Source of the DNA: Aliikangiella coralliicola
GTDB lineage: Bacteria > Pseudomonadota > Gammaproteobacteria > Enterobacterales > Kangiellaceae
Length of the DNA stretch: 64,000 bases
Assembly: GCF_007004725.1 (NCBI RefSeq)
Contig: NZ_ML660172.1
Span: 182,636-246,635, forward strand
Direction: 5' to 3'
Shown here: one piece after another, positions 34,484 through 43,865 of the stretch
Position numbering within the stretch: position 1 is the stretch's first letter
Layout: each line of letters opens with the position of its first letter
Translations under genes and position numbers: made by a program
Notes under the pieces: model-generated
Told to the model about the DNA's origin: nothing
Database searches by the model: none
What the model saw: only the letters and a program-made list of their open reading frames with translations

Positions 34484-35839
34484 TTACCTATCTTGAGCAG
34501 CTGATACAGTTTCGGCTAATTCTTTCTCAGTTGCTTCGTCGATATGAGTTTCATCGACGTCAAATGCACCGGCATCAGGATCATCGAAAATACTCGTATC
34601 GAGTTTGCCTTCACTCTTTGCAACAACACTTGAGACAACTGCATCACCTGATACATTGACGGCCGTTCGAACCATATCAAGTAATCGGTCAACGCCGAGA
34701 ATTAATCCTATGCCTTCCATCGGTAATCCCACTTGGGCAAAAACCATCGATAGCATGATCAAACCAACGCCGGGTACACCGGCAGTGCCAATTGAAGCTA
34801 GCACTGACATCAGAATAACTGTGAGATAGCCCGCGATGCCTAAATCGACATTGTACACGTTTGCAATAAATACGGTCGCGACCCCTTGCATAATGGCCGT
34901 TCCATCCATATTAATCGTTGCGCCAAATGGAACGGTGAATGAAGCAACTGAGTTGTTAACTCCCATTCTTTCGGTCACTGTCCTTAGTGTCACCGGAATG
35001 GTTGCGTTGGAACTCGATGTACTGAAAGCGAATATTTGGGCATTACGAATTTTTTTCAAAAAGACTAGTGGATTTAGCCGAGAGAAAACGAATAAAACTG
35101 TTTGCAAGGTCACAAACAAATGAAATAGCAAGACGCCAATTAAAACCAACACATAACCAATAAGTTCGATGAGCAAGTCTACGCCGAGATTCGCCATTGC
35201 CTTCGCCAATAAACAGAAAACGGCATAAGGAGCTAGAGACATGACAAGACCGACCATTTTCATCATCACTTCATTTAATATTTCGACATTGGAGACGAGT
35301 CCTTTGGCTTTTTTGCCAACGAGTAAAATGCTGATGCCAACTAAAATTGAAAAGAAGATAATAGACAGCATTTCTGATTCAGCCATTGCCTGAATCGGAT
35401 TGGTTGGAATAATTTTAATCAGAACCTCTGATAGTGCGGGGGCGTCTTTACCGGTAAAAGTCGATTCTGTAACAGCATTCATTCCTTCACCAATGCCGAT
35501 ACTTGCGGAAATGATAATCGCGGTGGCAATCGCTATAGCGGTAGTTAACATATAAAGAGCAAAGGATTTTGTGCCGATCCTACCAAGCAATTTAATATCG
35601 CCAATGCCACAGACACCACAAATTAACGAGAAGAAAACTAGAGGAACAACGAGCATTTTCAGGGCGTTGACGAACATTTTTCCGACAACATGGAACAACC
35701 CATTCACGATGTATTCGTTAATAAATGAATCCGCCATCATTAACGATCCATTCATCAGAAATATGTCGGTCCAGTTAATTCCAAGCCCGACGATCAACCC
35801 AAGCACCATCCCAATTAATACTTTTGTGGTCAAATTCAT
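34484..35839 (-). CDS. Dicarboxylate/amino-acid:cation symporter (DAACS family)
   Basis: A 451-residue inner-membrane transporter of the GltP/DctA/SstT superfamily with about eight membrane segments plus two re-entrant loops. Signatures are the serine-rich loop FAFSTSSSNATIPVTL near residue 272, NMDGTAIMQGVATVFIANV near 311 and GVPGVGLIMLSMVFAQVGLP near 355. These suggest a Na+- or H+-coupled glutamate/aspartate or dicarboxylate carrier; substrate not resolved. I choose ATG at 35839 (MNLTTKVLIG) because AGAAG lies just upstream; the frame extends 4 codons further. The acidic C-terminal tail is unusual in length. Confidence 0.92.
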   Translation of the reverse strand: MNLTTKVLIGMVLGLIVGLGINWTDIFLMNGSLMMADSFINEYIVNGLFHVVGKMFVNALKMLVVPLVFFSLICGVCGIGDIKLLGRIGTKSFALYMLTTAIAIATAIIISASIGIGEGMNAVTESTFTGKDAPALSEVLIKIIPTNPIQAMAESEMLSIIFFSILVGISILLVGKKAKGLVSNVEILNEVMMKMVGLVMSLAPYAVFCLLAKAMANLGVDLLIELIGYVLVLIGVLLFHLFVTLQTVLFVFSRLNPLVFLKKIRNAQIFAFSTSSSNATIPVTLRTVTERMGVNNSVASFTVPFGATINMDGTAIMQGVATVFIANVYNVDLGIAGYLTVILMSVLASIGTAGVPGVGLIMLSMVFAQVGLPMEGIGLILGVDRLLDMVRTAVNVSGDAVVSSVVAKSEGKLDTSIFDDPDAGAFDVDETHIDEATEKELAETVSAAQDR

Positions 35840-35964
35840 TATTCTTCTCATTTTTGCTTTAAATAATAACGAATTAGATTAACAGTTTCAGATTTGAAAC
35901 AAAAGGCTTGAAATAAGAAGAGGGGCGGAACAAGCGTCCCGCCGATTTTTGAAAGGGTTATCAA

Positions 35965-37302
35965 TTAAAGCTGAAAAGGATAAACAGAACCCAGGTTCAA
36001 GATTTTAGTCAGCTCATCAAGCGCTGTGCGAGATTCGACTAACAGCTGCGGATCAGCTAAATCTTTTTCAGTTAAGCTGTCTCGATAATGTTTTTCAACC
36101 CATGCCGATAGCGTTGCATATAGCTCATCGGTAATAAAAACCGATTGATTCGCTGCGGCAATTTCTGATTCATTCAAGACAACACGTTGACGCAAACAGG
36201 CAGGACCACCACCATTACGCATACTCTGTTTAACATCATAGATTTTAACTTCTTTAATCGGGTTATCTTGGGCAACAACTGCTTCCAGGTATTGACGTAC
36301 ATTGTCATTTTCCTGGCACTCTCCCGGAGCGATAATCGCCATATGGCCTGGCGATAATGTGACTAATTGGCTGTTAAATAAATAGGAGTTCACCGCATCT
36401 TCAACGCTCACTGCCTCAGCCGGTACTTTCACAAAATGAAGCTGCTGATCGCCAAAGGCGGTCTGTAAATCGTTCAGTACTTGCTCAGTATTCAGGAAAG
36501 CATTTTCGTGATAAAACAAACAATCCTGGTTACCGACCGAAATGACGTCGTTGTGGAAGACACCAGCGTCAATCACATCGGGATGCTGCTGCGCGTAAAC
36601 TGTTTTGTTCGGATTCAGTTGATGCAATCGGGCAATCGCTTGAGAGGCTTCATAAGTTTGTCTTGCCGGATACTTTACCGGTGCAGGTTTGTTGTTATCA
36701 AAAGCGTATTTGCCAAACACAAAAAACTCTACACCCGCACTGTTATATGCATTGCAGAAACGAGTGTGATTGGCCGCACCCTCATCTCCAAAATGATCGC
36801 CAAGTGGTAATGGTTGATGATGTGCAAAGTATTTCTCATCGGCAAAAATTGCACTTAAAACCCTGGAGGTTGTTGGTGATTCAATAGACCGGTGGAATTT
36901 ATTCGACAAGTTTGCGGCGGTAAAATGAACCTTACCATCGGCAGCATCTGCGCTAGGAGAAACCGTGCAGGCATTGGCGGTCCACATGCTTGAGGCCGAG
37001 CAGGTTGCAGCGTAAACGGCTGGCGCTTGCTCGGCTGCTTGTTTGATGACTTCTGCATCACTACCGGTAAAACCCAACTGGCGTAAAACGTAAACATCGG
37101 GACGTTCAAGGGGTGGCAGAACCGCCTGTTTTAGACCCATGTCAGACAAAGCTTTCATCTTTGCCAACCCTTGCAGGGCACCTTGTTTCGGGCTTGACGC
37201 TTGGTCGGCATTTTTCAGCGATGCGACGTTTCCAACCGATAAACCCGCGTAGTTGTGAGTTGGCCCAACCAGGCCATCAAAATTAACTTCAAAGGCTTGC
37301 AT
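35965..37302 (-). CDS. astB: N-succinylarginine dihydrolase
   Basis: A 445-residue enzyme of the arginine succinyltransferase (AST) pathway that converts N2-succinylarginine to N2-succinylornithine, CO2 and two ammonia. The opening [20 protein letters not shown] is the AstB signature. The Cys-His-Glu site is represented by [17 protein letters not shown] near 245 and [11 protein letters not shown] near 365. Length as in E. coli (447). A ribosome site GAGTAATGAT lies before the ATG. It follows astA by 163 bases on the minus strand. Confidence 0.96.
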   Translation of the reverse strand: MQAFEVNFDGLVGPTHNYAGLSVGNVASLKNADQASSPKQGALQGLAKMKALSDMGLKQAVLPPLERPDVYVLRQLGFTGSDAEVIKQAAEQAPAVYAATCSASSMWTANACTVSPSADAADGKVHFTAANLSNKFHRSIESPTTSRVLSAIFADEKYFAHHQPLPLGDHFGDEGAANHTRFCNAYNSAGVEFFVFGKYAFDNNKPAPVKYPARQTYEASQAIARLHQLNPNKTVYAQQHPDVIDAGVFHNDVISVGNQDCLFYHENAFLNTEQVLNDLQTAFGDQQLHFVKVPAEAVSVEDAVNSYLFNSQLVTLSPGHMAIIAPGECQENDNVRQYLEAVVAQDNPIKEVKIYDVKQSMRNGGGPACLRQRVVLNESEIAAANQSVFITDELYATLSAWVEKHYRDSLTEKDLADPQLLVESRTALDELTKILNLGSVYPFQL

Positions 37303-37465
37303 ATCATTACTCTTTCTAAAATTTTGTGAAACTTACAAACGTGGTCACTTTGGTTAAGTGGAAGACCTTTCACTTATAAAGAACAAGGTTTTGCTGGTAA
37401 GAAACACAAAACCTGATTCATAAAACACGAATGTCTTAAGAGATTTTAGTCGAATTCAGCTGGAA

Positions 37466-38485
37466 TCAGTAAAATCTTACGCGGATACTATCACCGTTTT
37501 TAACTTGCAGCGCTTCAGCCATTTCCGCGCTAATGGTAATTTTATGTTCCACCGGCGGTGCCAGTTTGGCAAGACAAGCTCTAAAAGATTTGAGTTCTGT
37601 GTTGCTCACTAGCGCATTAGTCATCCCCTGGGTTGGGATTTCGCCAATTTGCACTTCGAGTTCGAAACTTTCATTGACCGTGCGAACCTCTGAAACTGGC
37701 GCTTCAATGGTTGGGCCACCGTCAAAAATATCGACATAGCCTGTGTAGCGGAGACCTTCCGCTTTCAACATTTGTACCGCTGGTAGTGTTTGCGGATGGA
37801 CTTCACCCAGTACCGCTTGTGCTGCTTCGCTCAACATTGGTACATAAACCGGATGGTGAGGCATAAGCTCTGCGATAAATTGATTGTTTCCTTCGCCATT
37901 TTCTCGATCAGCAGTTTCAAAGTCGACACCAAAAAAGTGGCGCCCAACGCACTCCCAAAAAGGAGAGTGGCCACTGTCATCAGATACGCCTCGCATTTCT
38001 GCTACAACCCGATCACCGAACCGCTGTGGAAATTGTGCCATAAATAGAAATCGACATTTAGACAATAATATCCCGTTACCACCGCCACGAAAGTCTGGTG
38101 ACAAGAACAGCGTACAAATTTCAGATGCCCCTGTGAAGTCGTTGGTAAGGGTCAAAAAGTTTAGCTTTCGATACATGTCCATTGATTTCGAATAATGGAC
38201 TTCCGTATTCAATTTGTAGGTATAAAATGGCTGTGTACTACCGACAGCTGCGACCACACCGCTGGTTCCGACAACTTGACCCGTTGCGCTGTCTTCAAGC
38301 ACAAACAAGTAACATTCGGCCGAAGGTTCTCCCTCCGATTTGTCGAATGCATAAATTGAATCGTTAATTTTATCTTCCAGGTGGGCCCGACTGTGGGGGA
38401 GGGTCGTTAAACCAGTACCTGTTCTTCCCGCTAAAGCGACAATGTCATCAAGATCATCCATCTTTACCGGACGAATTACCATCAT
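37466..38485 (-). CDS. astA: Arginine N-succinyltransferase
   Basis: A 339-residue AstA that transfers succinyl from succinyl-CoA to arginine, the first AST step. It aligns from MMVIRPV onward with E. coli AstA (344): [47 protein letters not shown], the HPVYVPML block and [15 protein letters not shown] are all family-diagnostic. There is a single copy, unlike the aruF/aruG pair of Pseudomonas. AGGAGAG ribosome site upstream. It is divergent from the astC/argD-like gene, with a 416-base spacer likely holding both promoters. Confidence 0.95.
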   Translation of the reverse strand: [339 protein letters not shown]

Positions 38486-38901
38486 AAACCAAACTCTCCT
38501 GATTGTTGTCTCATGGATATTTGCAAAAGAGCAACATTATACGCAGGTTTTATGCAGAAGGTAAAAGTCATTTCCTGTTTCAGATCAAGTCGTTATTTCG
38601 ATATTCTGTTATCTTAATTAAGTTGCTGATTTTTATGAAAAATATAACAAGTACCATTAAGCTTTCGGCTAACTTGAGAGGTTAATATTTAACTTGAAAT
38701 AAGGCTTGGTGTCGCTAAGAAAGAGCCTCTAAATGGGGGGAGTGAGTATAATATTCACAAAAAAAAATTAGGTTGAAAACTGGAAACTCCCCGGAAAATT
38801 AGCGATGATACGCCCAGTAAAAAAGCCGAACACATTGGGATCTGTTGACGTTGCGCAAAGCGTTGATAGAGCCTGACACTAAAAAGTATAGGATTAATAA
38901 A
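38486..38901. other. Divergent control region between astA and astC/argD
   Basis: No gene is visible in 416 bases. A 17-base imperfect palindrome GTGAGTATAATATTCAC (38742-38758) resembles an ARG box but has one base too many in its centre. It overlaps a TATAAT that lacks a proper -35. TTGACG near 38852 is a second -35 candidate. No definite operator or promoter is assigned. Confidence 0.4.
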
Positions 38902-40107
38902 ATGACAAATGTATCTCGGGAAACCTTTGACGAAGTAATGGTTCCCAATTATTCACCATTGAAAATCATTCCGGTAAAAGGCGAAGGTTGTAAACTCTGG
39001 GATAAAGATGGCACCGAGTATATTGATTTTGCTGGTGGAATTGCGGTAAACGCTTTGGGTCATTGTCATCCAGAATTAGTGGCTGCGCTCAAAGAGCAAG
39101 GTGAAAAGTTATGGCATTTGAGTAATGTCTTTACTAATGAGCCCGCACTGGAACTTGCTCAAAAGCTGGTTGACGGTACCTTCGCAGACCGAGTTTTCTT
39201 TGCCAATTCAGGTGGGGAAGCTAATGAAGCAGCATTTAAACTAGCCAGAAAGTACGCGTCAGAAAATTTTGGCCCTGAAAAGAACGAGATTATTTCTTTC
39301 AAACAATCCTTTCACGGACGTACATTATTTACAGTAAGCGTCGGTGGTCAGCCAAAATACACCCAAGGATTCGAGCCGCTCCCACAAGGAATAACCCATC
39401 TGGAATATAACAATATTGAAATGTTGGAGAATGCGGTTTCAGAAAATACCTGCGCTATCGTCTTAGAGCCTGTGCAGGGAGAAGGCGGTATCATTCCAGC
39501 AGACAAAGCATTTGTAGAAAAGGTAAGAGAGCTTTGTGATAAGTACGATGCGGTCATGATTCTCGATGAAATTCAAACAGGTATGGGTCGAACTGGTGAG
39601 TTATTCGCTTATATGCTCCATGGAATCGAGCCTGACGTGTTGACTAGTGCAAAAGCGTTAGGCGGCGGTTTTCCGATTGGCGCTATGCTGGCAAAACAAA
39701 AATTTGCTGACGCGCTGAAAATAGGGACTCACGGTAGCACTTATGGTGGTAATCCTTTAGGTTGTGCGGTTGCCAGCAAAGCTTTCGATATTATTAGTAA
39801 CCCTGCAGTCTTAACTGGTGTTAAAGAAAAGCGTGTTTTGTTTGAAACTAAATTGCAGATGATTAATGAAAAGTATGAAGTTTTCGATGAAGTACGCGGC
39901 GAAGGTTTGTTAGTCGGTGCGGCGCTTAATGAGAAATATTTAGGTCGCGCCCGAGATTTTATGGTAGCGGCTCTTGAGCAAAACCTGATGATTTTAATGG
40001 CTGGTCCAAATGTTGTTCGTATGGCACCTTCTTTGCTGGTTTCAGAAGCTGAAATTGAGCAAGGCATGGCGGCGTTAGAAAAAGCGGTTGCCAAGGTTGT
40101 TGCCTAG
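38902..40107 (+). CDS. astC: Acetylornithine/succinylornithine aminotransferase
   Basis: A 401-residue class III PLP aminotransferase. Motifs: [18 protein letters not shown] near 45, [20 protein letters not shown] near 98, EPVQGEGG near 190, [13 protein letters not shown] near 220 and the PLP lysine in [16 protein letters not shown] near 250. AstC (catabolic) and ArgD (biosynthetic) cannot be separated by sequence alone; divergent placement from astA-astB favours AstC, perhaps serving both. I use ATG at 38902 (MTNVSRETF): it has AGGATT upstream and fits the family length, while the frame extends 19 codons further to a TTG. Confidence 0.92.
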   Translation: MTNVSRETFDEVMVPNYSPLKIIPVKGEGCKLWDKDGTEYIDFAGGIAVNALGHCHPELVAALKEQGEKLWHLSNVFTNEPALELAQKLVDGTFADRVFFANSGGEANEAAFKLARKYASENFGPEKNEIISFKQSFHGRTLFTVSVGGQPKYTQGFEPLPQGITHLEYNNIEMLENAVSENTCAIVLEPVQGEGGIIPADKAFVEKVRELCDKYDAVMILDEIQTGMGRTGELFAYMLHGIEPDVLTSAKALGGGFPIGAMLAKQKFADALKIGTHGSTYGGNPLGCAVASKAFDIISNPAVLTGVKEKRVLFETKLQMINEKYEVFDEVRGEGLLVGAALNEKYLGRARDFMVAALEQNLMILMAGPNVVRMAPSLLVSEAEIEQGMAALEKAVAKVVA

Positions 40108-40154
40108 TATTTTAGGCTGAATTTAATATTCGATCACTTTCTTTGTAATCAGGT

Positions 40155-40184
40155 AAAAGGCAGCTTCGGCTGCCTTTTCTTTTT
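40155..40184 (+). terminator. Intrinsic terminator after astC
   Basis: AAAAGGCAGC-TTCG-GCTGCCTTTT, 10 bp perfect stem with a stable TTCG tetraloop, followed by CTTTTTC. Confidence 0.95.
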
Positions 40185-40372
40185 CTACTATTTCTTCAAT
40201 ACAATCACTCCAAATTCAAATATTTCACATCTACAATTGGGATTTATTATAGAGAAGTTCGCATAACAAATTGATCTTAATGGAAAATATCGTCAATTTG
40301 AGCTAAAAACAGTAGATTGATGTTGGAAACTTGCCGCTAAGATCGAGTATCAAGGTGGTACTGGGAGAGAAA

Positions 40373-42106
40373 ATGAAAAAGACAGGCGCCTGGCTGGCTC
40401 GTTACGCGTTAGAGCAATTACCGATTAGTCACACATTCGGGATCCCGGGCGTCCATAACACCGAGTTGTACGATGAATTAAACGCGTCGGAAATTATTCA
40501 ACCGGTTTTGGTCACCCACGAAGGTTGCGGCGCCTTTATGGCTGATGGCATGAGTCGAGTCAGCGATAAAATTGGCTGTTTGTTAATAGTGCCTGCTGCT
40601 GGTGTTACCCATGCCGCCAGCGGTATCGGCGAAGCATTTCTTGATGGAATACCAATGCTTATTATTTCAGGAGGGATCCGTTCTGATTCTCAATATGGCT
40701 ATCAGCTTCATGAAATGGATCAGCACAAATTATTGGAACCTATCACCAAGAAAACATTTAAAGTTGAGTCCCATGATATGGTTGTCCCAACAATTTTTGA
40801 AGCATACGCCATTGCAGTTGACGGTGAGCCGGGACCGGTGTTTGTAGAAATTCCGGTTAACATTCAATTAGATCGAGGAGAAGCGATTAATTTACCCGAA
40901 TTCGTTAAGACGCGACATGAGTATTCCATCGACCAAATTGCCGTTGATCAGGCAATCGCATTATTTGATGCAGCGAAATCACCGGGGATATTTGTCGGTT
41001 GGGGAGCGGTTGACGCAACTGAAAATATTCGTCAAATCGCAGAACATCTTGGTGCGCCGGTTGCTACGACTCTTCAAGGCATCAGCAGTTTTCCAGCTGA
41101 TCATCCATTACACACCGGGTTCGGGTTTGGTCCTGCTTCTGTGCCTGCGTCAAAAATTGCATTTGATGGTTGTGACTGTTTACTCGCAATCGGCACCCGG
41201 TTCGGTGAAATTGCCACGGGAAGTTACGGCGTGACGGTTCCCAAAAACTTGATCCATATTGATATTAATCCAAAAGTTTTTAATCGTAATTATCCCGCTA
41301 GAGTTTCGTTGCAGGGAGACGCTAAAGAAATTACTCGGATTTTGCTGGATAAACTGCATTTTGCCGTGCCAAAACGAGATTGCCATGCATTGGAAAAGCA
41401 GATAGCTGAAGATAAAAAGTCTTATCGAATTTCTTGGCAAGAGTCTGACAAGGATGATGTAGTTAACCCGGTACGCTTTTTTGACGAACTCAGAATGTTA
41501 ATTGATGATGATTCAATTGTCGTTGTTGATGACGGCAATCACACATTTTTAACTGCTGAACTATTACCAATTCACCAGCCAAAAGGCATGATTTCGCCGA
41601 CCGACTTTAATTGCATGGGGTACGCGGTGCCCGCAGCAATTGGTGCAAAAATCGCCCAACCGGAAAAACAGGTGGTCAGTATTGTCGGTGATGGCGCTTT
41701 TTTGATGACGGCGATGGAGCTTGCAACTGCGTCAAAAAATGAAATTGCAACCATCAACTTTATTTTTAGCGATGGTGAGCTTTCCCAAATTTCTCAGGCA
41801 CAACAAAAGTCTTATAACCGAACGACTTGCACCGAATTGGTATCGGTTAAAATCAAAGGGATTGCCATGGCAACGGGCGCTGAGTATTTAACCATCAACA
41901 ACAATACAGAAATCGCTGCTGCTATCAGTAAGGCTTTAGAGCTGGCTGAACAAAACAAGCCCGTAATCGTCGATGTTAATATCGATTATTCCAGGCCGAC
42001 AAGTTTCACTAACGGTGTGGTAAAAACGAATATTAAACGGTTACCTTTTGACACTAAAGTGCGAATGATCGGGCGTGCCGTCTACCGAAAAGTGCTTAAA
42101 AAATAA
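40373..42106 (+). CDS. Thiamine-diphosphate-dependent acetolactate synthase/decarboxylase-like enzyme
   Basis: A 577-residue three-domain ThDP enzyme. The PYR domain has the catalytic glutamate Glu50 (VTHEGCGAFMADG). The central domain covers about 185-320. The PP domain has GDGAFLMTAMELATASKN followed by FIFSDGELSQISQAQQ, the ThDP-Mg site, where Ser-Asp replaces the common Asn-Asn/Asn-Asp. The family includes acetolactate synthase-like and 2-oxoacid decarboxylases; the reaction here is unassigned. No regulatory ilvH is adjacent, arguing against valine synthesis. Start at ATG 40373 with GGGAGAG upstream; the frame is open 14 codons further. Position beside ast and methionine-lyase genes suggests a catabolic 2-oxoacid role. 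Confidence 0.82.
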   Translation: MKKTGAWLARYALEQLPISHTFGIPGVHNTELYDELNASEIIQPVLVTHEGCGAFMADGMSRVSDKIGCLLIVPAAGVTHAASGIGEAFLDGIPMLIISGGIRSDSQYGYQLHEMDQHKLLEPITKKTFKVESHDMVVPTIFEAYAIAVDGEPGPVFVEIPVNIQLDRGEAINLPEFVKTRHEYSIDQIAVDQAIALFDAAKSPGIFVGWGAVDATENIRQIAEHLGAPVATTLQGISSFPADHPLHTGFGFGPASVPASKIAFDGCDCLLAIGTRFGEIATGSYGVTVPKNLIHIDINPKVFNRNYPARVSLQGDAKEITRILLDKLHFAVPKRDCHALEKQIAEDKKSYRISWQESDKDDVVNPVRFFDELRMLIDDDSIVVVDDGNHTFLTAELLPIHQPKGMISPTDFNCMGYAVPAAIGAKIAQPEKQVVSIVGDGAFLMTAMELATASKNEIATINFIFSDGELSQISQAQQKSYNRTTCTELVSVKIKGIAMATGAEYLTINNNTEIAAAISKALELAEQNKPVIVDVNIDYSRPTSFTNGVVKTNIKRLPFDTKVRMIGRAVYRKVLKK

Positions 42107-42168
42107 GCGACTAAAAAACTAAGGAACTAAAAAATAATAATACTTTCGATTGTTTTTCTCTGAAACCC

Positions 42169-42203
42169 TGACCATCATTCCCGAGTTTTGGGGATAATGG
42201 TCA
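42169..42203. terminator. Long hairpin between convergent genes
   Basis: TGACCATCATTCCC / GGGGATAATGGTCA, 13 of 14 pairs (one G-U) with a 7-base loop, between the ThDP enzyme (plus) and methionine gamma-lyase (minus). There is no T-run on either side, so terminator function is likely but not certain. Confidence 0.6.
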
Positions 42204-42248
42204 TAAATGAAAGTTTCAGGTTAGTTTTGATGAGCTGTCAGATTAAAA

Positions 42249-43454
42249 TTAGCTAACTTGCTTAATCCGCTTATCCATTTTTTCCAATGCCTGAGTTAAA
42301 TCGCAGATAATATCTTCAATATTTTCTAAACCGACAGACAGTCGAACCAGTGTTTCACTGATTCCCGCAGAAGCGCGTTCTTCTTCTTCATAAGGAGAGT
42401 GGGTCATTGACGCCGGGTGCTGAATCAATGATTCTGCATCACCGAGACTTACTGCGATTGAGCACATTTCGAGACTATTCATAAAGGCGACTGCGTCATC
42501 AAAGGTTCCTTCAATCTCAAATGCCATGATACCGCCGCCGGCCTGCATTTGCTTGCCGATGAGTGGGAACCCCTGGTGCGATGGCAACCCTGGATAGTTA
42601 ACACAGCGAATACGTGGGTGGGTTTCCAGAAATTCTGCGACTTTCTGAGCATTGCTACAATGGCGTTCAACGCGCACTGAAAGGGTCTTTAGTCCACGGA
42701 TAATTAACCAGGCATCATTCGGGCTCATGACTGCCCCCATATCCTTCAGCGTCGTTAATTTAATATTTTCAATTTGCTCTTTGCTACCGCAAGTAATACC
42801 GGCAATTACGTCACCGTGTCCGTTCAGGTATTTAGTTGCGCTATGGATAATTAAATCGATACCAAATTCAGCAGGGGTTTGTAGTGCAGGCGACATAAAA
42901 GTGTTGTCGACGATACTCACTAACTGGTGTTCTTTCGCGATGCTTGTGATTTTGGCGATATCAATGATAACCAGATTTGGATTGATTGGGGTTTCAAAGT
43001 AAATAACTTTCGTATTTGGTTTTATCGCTGCTCTGATAGCTTCTTCGTCAGTCATGTCCACAAAAGAGACTTCAATGCCGAATTGTGGAAATTTGTGATT
43101 GAGCAGGGCAAAGGTGCAGCCGTATAAAGCGGCCGAAGCGACAATATGATCACCCTGGCTGAGATTAGCCAGTAATGTTGCCGAAACGGCTCCCATACCA
43201 GAGCCAAATGCTGCTGCGTCTTCGGTAAGTTCGAGTGCTGCCATACGACGCTCTAACTCTCTCACAGTTGGATTGCCCAAACGACCGTAGATAAAACCTT
43301 CTTCTTCACCCATGAAGCGCGCGGCGCCTTGCTGAACATTGTCGAAGATGAAAGTTGAAGTTTGATAAATCGGGGTACTTAGTGCGCCAAACTGAGCATC
43401 TTTTATTTTTCCTGCATGGATTGTTTTCGTTTCAACATGTTTTGAATGGGTCAT
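42249..43454 (-). CDS. megL: Methionine gamma-lyase
   Basis: A 401-residue Cys/Met-metabolism PLP enzyme. Methionine gamma-lyase splits methionine to methanethiol, 2-oxobutyrate and ammonia. Diagnostic is Cys113 in LYGCTFALLNH, the position of the MGL-specific Cys116 of Pseudomonas putida. The PLP lysine is Lys208 in HSATKYLNGHGD, and SLGDAESLIQHPASMTHSPY is near 345. Close relatives (cystathionine gamma-lyase/synthase) lack that cysteine. A good promoter lies at 43580-43607. The 2-oxobutyrate produced could feed the neighbouring ThDP enzyme (inference). Confidence 0.92.
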   Translation of the reverse strand: MTHSKHVETKTIHAGKIKDAQFGALSTPIYQTSTFIFDNVQQGAARFMGEEEGFIYGRLGNPTVRELERRMAALELTEDAAAFGSGMGAVSATLLANLSQGDHIVASAALYGCTFALLNHKFPQFGIEVSFVDMTDEEAIRAAIKPNTKVIYFETPINPNLVIIDIAKITSIAKEHQLVSIVDNTFMSPALQTPAEFGIDLIIHSATKYLNGHGDVIAGITCGSKEQIENIKLTTLKDMGAVMSPNDAWLIIRGLKTLSVRVERHCSNAQKVAEFLETHPRIRCVNYPGLPSHQGFPLIGKQMQAGGGIMAFEIEGTFDDAVAFMNSLEMCSIAVSLGDAESLIQHPASMTHSPYEEEERASAGISETLVRLSVGLENIEDIICDLTQALEKMDKRIKQVS

Positions 43455-43579
43455 TTGGCAAGCCTCTGAAGTAATAGACAGTGATATTTCTTAAATCCAG
43501 AATTCACGGATTAAATATGAGGCAAATATTGCGAATGACCTTTTATTATTCGGCAAATGAACCTCTATTCATTTTGAAA

Positions 43580-43607
43580 ATTATACATAAAGCAGTCTAA
43601 ACATCAA
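43580..43607 (-). promoter_or_regulatory. Promoter of methionine gamma-lyase
   Basis: TTGATG (43607-43602), 16-base spacer, perfect TATAAT (43585-43580). The spacer contains TGATGTTT-AGACTGCT, two 8-mers matching the MetJ box AGACGTCT at 5 and 6 of 8 positions; this resemblance is weak. Confidence 0.6.
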
Positions 43608-43719
43608 AATGATTCTGCTATAATTTATTTGATTGAAATTATATTAGGTTTAACTTATTTTTTGCCTAACTTAAGTTGTTCCAAACCGCATGGTTTATTT
43701 GATTATTAGGTCGGGTAGA

Positions 43720-43752
43720 CAGGCGGAGTGATGAGTTTCATCACTCAGCCTG
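43720..43752. repeat. Strong symmetric hairpin between tesA and methionine gamma-lyase
   Basis: CAGGC-gg-AGTGATGA-gtt-TCATCACT-ca-GCCTG: 8-bp and 5-bp perfect stems separated by a 2x2 mismatch. It lies 114 bases after the tesA stop on the minus strand, upstream of the lyase promoter. It lacks a T-run, so it is either a tesA 3'-end structure or a protein-binding palindrome. Confidence 0.6.
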
Positions 43753-43865
43753 ATTTGAGCTGTGATCACATTAGAAAAGTGTAAAGGAGAATCAAAATAT
43801 CTGTTTTGAAGATAGGGGATTCCGACAGGCTAATTTCGATGAAGGTTATCCGATAGAGGTGTTGG

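Noticed and set aside
38742..38758. ArgR (ARG box) operator between astA and astC
   Set aside because: The palindrome has a 5-base rather than 4-base centre and no second adjacent box; ArgR boxes usually occur in pairs.
42161..42210. Riboswitch or SAM-sensing RNA near methionine gamma-lyase
   Set aside because: The structured element is at the 3' end of both convergent genes and is a simple hairpin; no aptamer-like conserved core was seen on either side of the lyase.
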